NCBI GenBank assembly: GCA_022361135.1 | Contig: JAKSBM010000611.1 | Span: 1-6,724 of the forward strand | Reading direction: 5' to 3' | DNA length: 6,724 nucleotides | Source of the DNA: Desulfobacterales bacterium | GTDB lineage: Bacteria > Desulfobacterota > Desulfobacteria > Desulfobacterales > Desulfobacteraceae | Shown: positions 5,472 through 6,724 of the stretch, in pieces | Layout: the number at the start of each line of letters is the position of its first letter | How positions within the stretch are numbered: the first letter of the stretch is position 1 | Notes under the pieces: model-generated | What the model was told of the DNA's origin: nothing | The model's database searches: none | What the model saw: the letters and a program-made list of their open reading frames with translations, nothing else | Translations under genes and position numbers: made by a program

Positions 5472-6527
5472 TCAATAATCCATGCCGGAATCCTCTCCAT
5501 ATTTTTCCTGGATTTCGGAAAAATCATCCACCACGTCAAAGAAGGCGTCGCAGACCCGGGGATCAAAGTGAAGGCCCCGGTTCTGGCGGATCATATCCTT
5601 GGCCGCATCCATGCTCCAGGCCGACTTATAGGGGCGCTCCGAGGTCAGGGCATCAAAGACATCGGCCACGGCCACAATTCGGGCGGCCAGGGGGATTTCC
5701 TCACCCTTTAGGCCCTGGGGGTATCCGGTTCCGTCCCATTTTTCATGGTGTCCCAGGGCAATGTCCCGGGCCATCTGGAGCAGGGGGGAGGGATGGTTGC
5801 CAATGATGGCGGCCCCGAACTCGGGATGGCGTTTCATGGTTTCCCACTCCCGGGAATCCAATTTCCCCGGCTTCAAAAGGATGGCGTCGGGGATGCCGAT
5901 CTTCCCCACATCGTGCATGGGGGCGGCGTGGTAGATCAATTCCTCCCATTTTTCATCCTGACCCAGGGCCCGGGCAATGCGCCGGGAGAAATGGCTCATG
6001 CGCATGATGTGCATCCCGGTTTCATTGTCCTTGAATTCCGAGGCCTGGCCCAGGCAACGGATGATTTCCTTCCGGGTTTCCTGGAGTTTTTCCGTGCGCC
6101 GTCGCACCAGGTATTCCAGGTAGTGGGCCTGGCTGGCCAGGGCCAAATGGGTTTTGATCCGGGCTTTGACAATGGCGGGCTTAATGGGCTTGGCAATGTA
6201 ATCCACGGCCCCCAGCCCCAGGCCATGGGCCTCGTCGTACTCGGAATTCCGGGCCGTGACAAAGATCACGGGGATATCGGCGGTGCGGGGGTCGGCCTTG
6301 AGGCGGGTACAGACCTCATACCCGTCCATCCGGGGCATCATCACATCCAGCAGTACCATGTCCGGGGGGGATTTCATGGCAATGTCCAATGCCCGGGGTC
6401 CGGATACGGCGGCCTTGAGCCGGTATGTCTCCGCCAGTACGCCCTTGAGGACATCAATGTTTTCGGGTCGGTCATCCACCAGAAGAATCACGGCTTTCTC
6501 CTGGGCCTGAATTGTTTGTTCACCCAT
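5472..6527 (-). CDS. Response regulator with HD-GYP domain (predicted c-di-GMP phosphodiesterase)
   Basis: This two-domain cytoplasmic regulator of 351 residues couples a phosphorelay to breakdown of cyclic di-GMP. The REC domain (about 10-125) has the acidic pair D18/D19, phospho-acceptor D61 in L-L-D-V-M-M-P, T91 and K113. A helical linker (about 126-160) joins it to an HD-GYP domain (about 160-345). That domain has E169 and H173 in E-T-G-M-H-I-M-R, H205-D206 with V-G-K-I-G-I-P-D, H260-H261, G-Y-P at 268-270 and R-P-Y-K at 298-301. The residues expected for metal binding and catalysis are present, so activity is likely. There is no DNA-binding domain. I chose ATG at 6527 over a TTG 12 bases upstream because that TTG lies within the ribosome site. 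Its start overlaps the preceding gene's stop by 8 bases, pointing to a cognate kinase pair. Confidence 0.93.
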   Translation of the reverse strand: MGEQTIQAQEKAVILLVDDRPENIDVLKGVLAETYRLKAAVSGPRALDIAMKSPPDMVLLDVMMPRMDGYEVCTRLKADPRTADIPVIFVTARNSEYDEAHGLGLGAVDYIAKPIKPAIVKARIKTHLALASQAHYLEYLVRRRTEKLQETRKEIIRCLGQASEFKDNETGMHIMRMSHFSRRIARALGQDEKWEELIYHAAPMHDVGKIGIPDAILLKPGKLDSREWETMKRHPEFGAAIIGNHPSPLLQMARDIALGHHEKWDGTGYPQGLKGEEIPLAARIVAVADVFDALTSERPYKSAWSMDAAKDMIRQNRGLHFDPRVCDAFFDVVDDFSEIQEKYGEDSGMDY

Positions 6528-6724
6528 GTGTTCCTCCAAGGCGCTTCAAGATTGCGTTAATGTCTTCCAGGGCGGCCTGGAAATCATAGCGTCCCAGGGC
6601 CGCCATGGCCGCGGCATAGGATTCCGGAGCCACCGGTTCCAGGCTGCCCCCCAATTCTTCCAGGCGGTCCACGGCCTCGGTGTCGTCGTTTTCCAACAGG
6701 ACCACCAGGGCCCTGAGTTCATCC
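6520..6724 (-). CDS. C-terminal tail of a signalling protein, probably a hybrid sensor histidine kinase (cut by right edge)
   Basis: The last 67 codons of a minus-strand gene are visible, open to the window edge with no internal stop. The in-frame GTG at 6705 need not be a start, because the frame continues as D-E-L-R-A-L before it. The peptide is acidic and helical: L-L-E-N-D-D-T-E-A-V-D, then Y-A-A-A-M-A-A-L, then Y-D-F-Q-A-A-L-E-D-I. This pattern resembles the helical tail found after the receiver domain in many hybrid histidine kinases, where a Y-D/K-F-x-x-A motif recurs. No catalytic domain is inside the window and I see no Hpt-type histidine motif, so this is a family-pattern judgement. 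Its stop TGA (6522-6520) overlaps the ATG of the HD-GYP regulator, strongly suggesting a shared operon and a functional pair. Confidence 0.55.
   Translation of the reverse strand, partial: DELRALVVLLENDDTEAVDRLEELGGSLEPVAPESYAAAMAALGRYDFQAALEDINAILKRLGGTHG
6533..6537 (-). promoter_or_regulatory. Ribosome binding site that decides the HD-GYP start
   Basis: GGAGG on the minus strand (6537-6533) lies 5 bases before ATG at 6527. The in-frame TTG at 6539 shares a base with this site, and no good ribosome site stands upstream of that TTG. The ATG is therefore preferred, shortening the protein by four residues. Confidence 0.8.

Noticed and set aside
4842..5711. A 289-codon plus-strand frame crossing the aminotransferase start, the gap and the HD-GYP 3' end
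   Set aside because: It is low-complexity Gly/His-rich sequence over the two real genes, with no ribosome site or recognisable domain.
6537..6539. TTG at 6539 as the start of the HD-GYP protein
   Set aside because: The TTG abuts and shares a base with the GGAGG that serves the ATG 12 bases downstream. Nothing upstream would serve the TTG.
5745..6560. A 271-codon plus-strand frame antisense to the HD-GYP gene
   Set aside because: It is a shadow of the REC and HD-GYP coding sequence caused by high GC at third codon positions.
1..6724. A new defence, mobile or biosynthetic system
   Set aside because: Every well-supported gene belongs to a familiar housekeeping, transport or signalling family. 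No transposase, integrase, repeat array, toxin-antitoxin pair or shift in codon use was seen.

Overview
The window looks like ordinary chromosomal DNA from a GC-rich bacterium (about 58-60% G+C by eye). It is probably an anaerobic Desulfobacterota member of the sulfate-reducer type. That placement is an inference. It rests on a small periplasmic three-haem cytochrome of the c3/c7 kind, a three-part TRAP carboxylate transporter, and a hybrid-kinase/HD-GYP signalling pair. No mobile element, CRISPR array, tRNA or rRNA is visible.

Layout, left to right. Positions 1-1560, minus strand: the operon dctP (binding protein), dctQ (small permease), dctM (large permease). It is tightly packed and dctM runs off the left edge. 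Positions 1561-1875: a 315-base divergent intergenic region with a fair promoter for dctP, a candidate promoter for the cytochrome gene, and three hairpins. Positions 1876-2211, plus strand: the three-haem cytochrome, followed by hairpins that may terminate it. Positions 2433-3956, plus strand: glpK, glycerol kinase, with a GTG start. Positions 4015-4084: a very strong bidirectional terminator and a second plus-strand one, separating glpK from the convergent gene. Positions 4083-5258, minus strand: a class I/II PLP aminotransferase. Positions 5472-6527, minus strand: a REC-HD-GYP response regulator, predicted to be a c-di-GMP phosphodiesterase. Its start overlaps by 8 bases the stop of a gene cut by the right edge, probably the tail of a hybrid sensor kinase.

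Functionally these are separate modules: uptake of an organic acid, periplasmic electron transfer, phosphorylation of glycerol, amino-acid transamination, and a two-component pathway ending in c-di-GMP breakdown. Only dctPQM and the kinase/HD-GYP pair show clear operon coupling. Nothing in the sequence ties all the genes into one system, and I do not see convincing evidence of an undescribed one. The least explained part is the hairpin-rich divergent region at 1719-1835, which deserves RNA-level checking.
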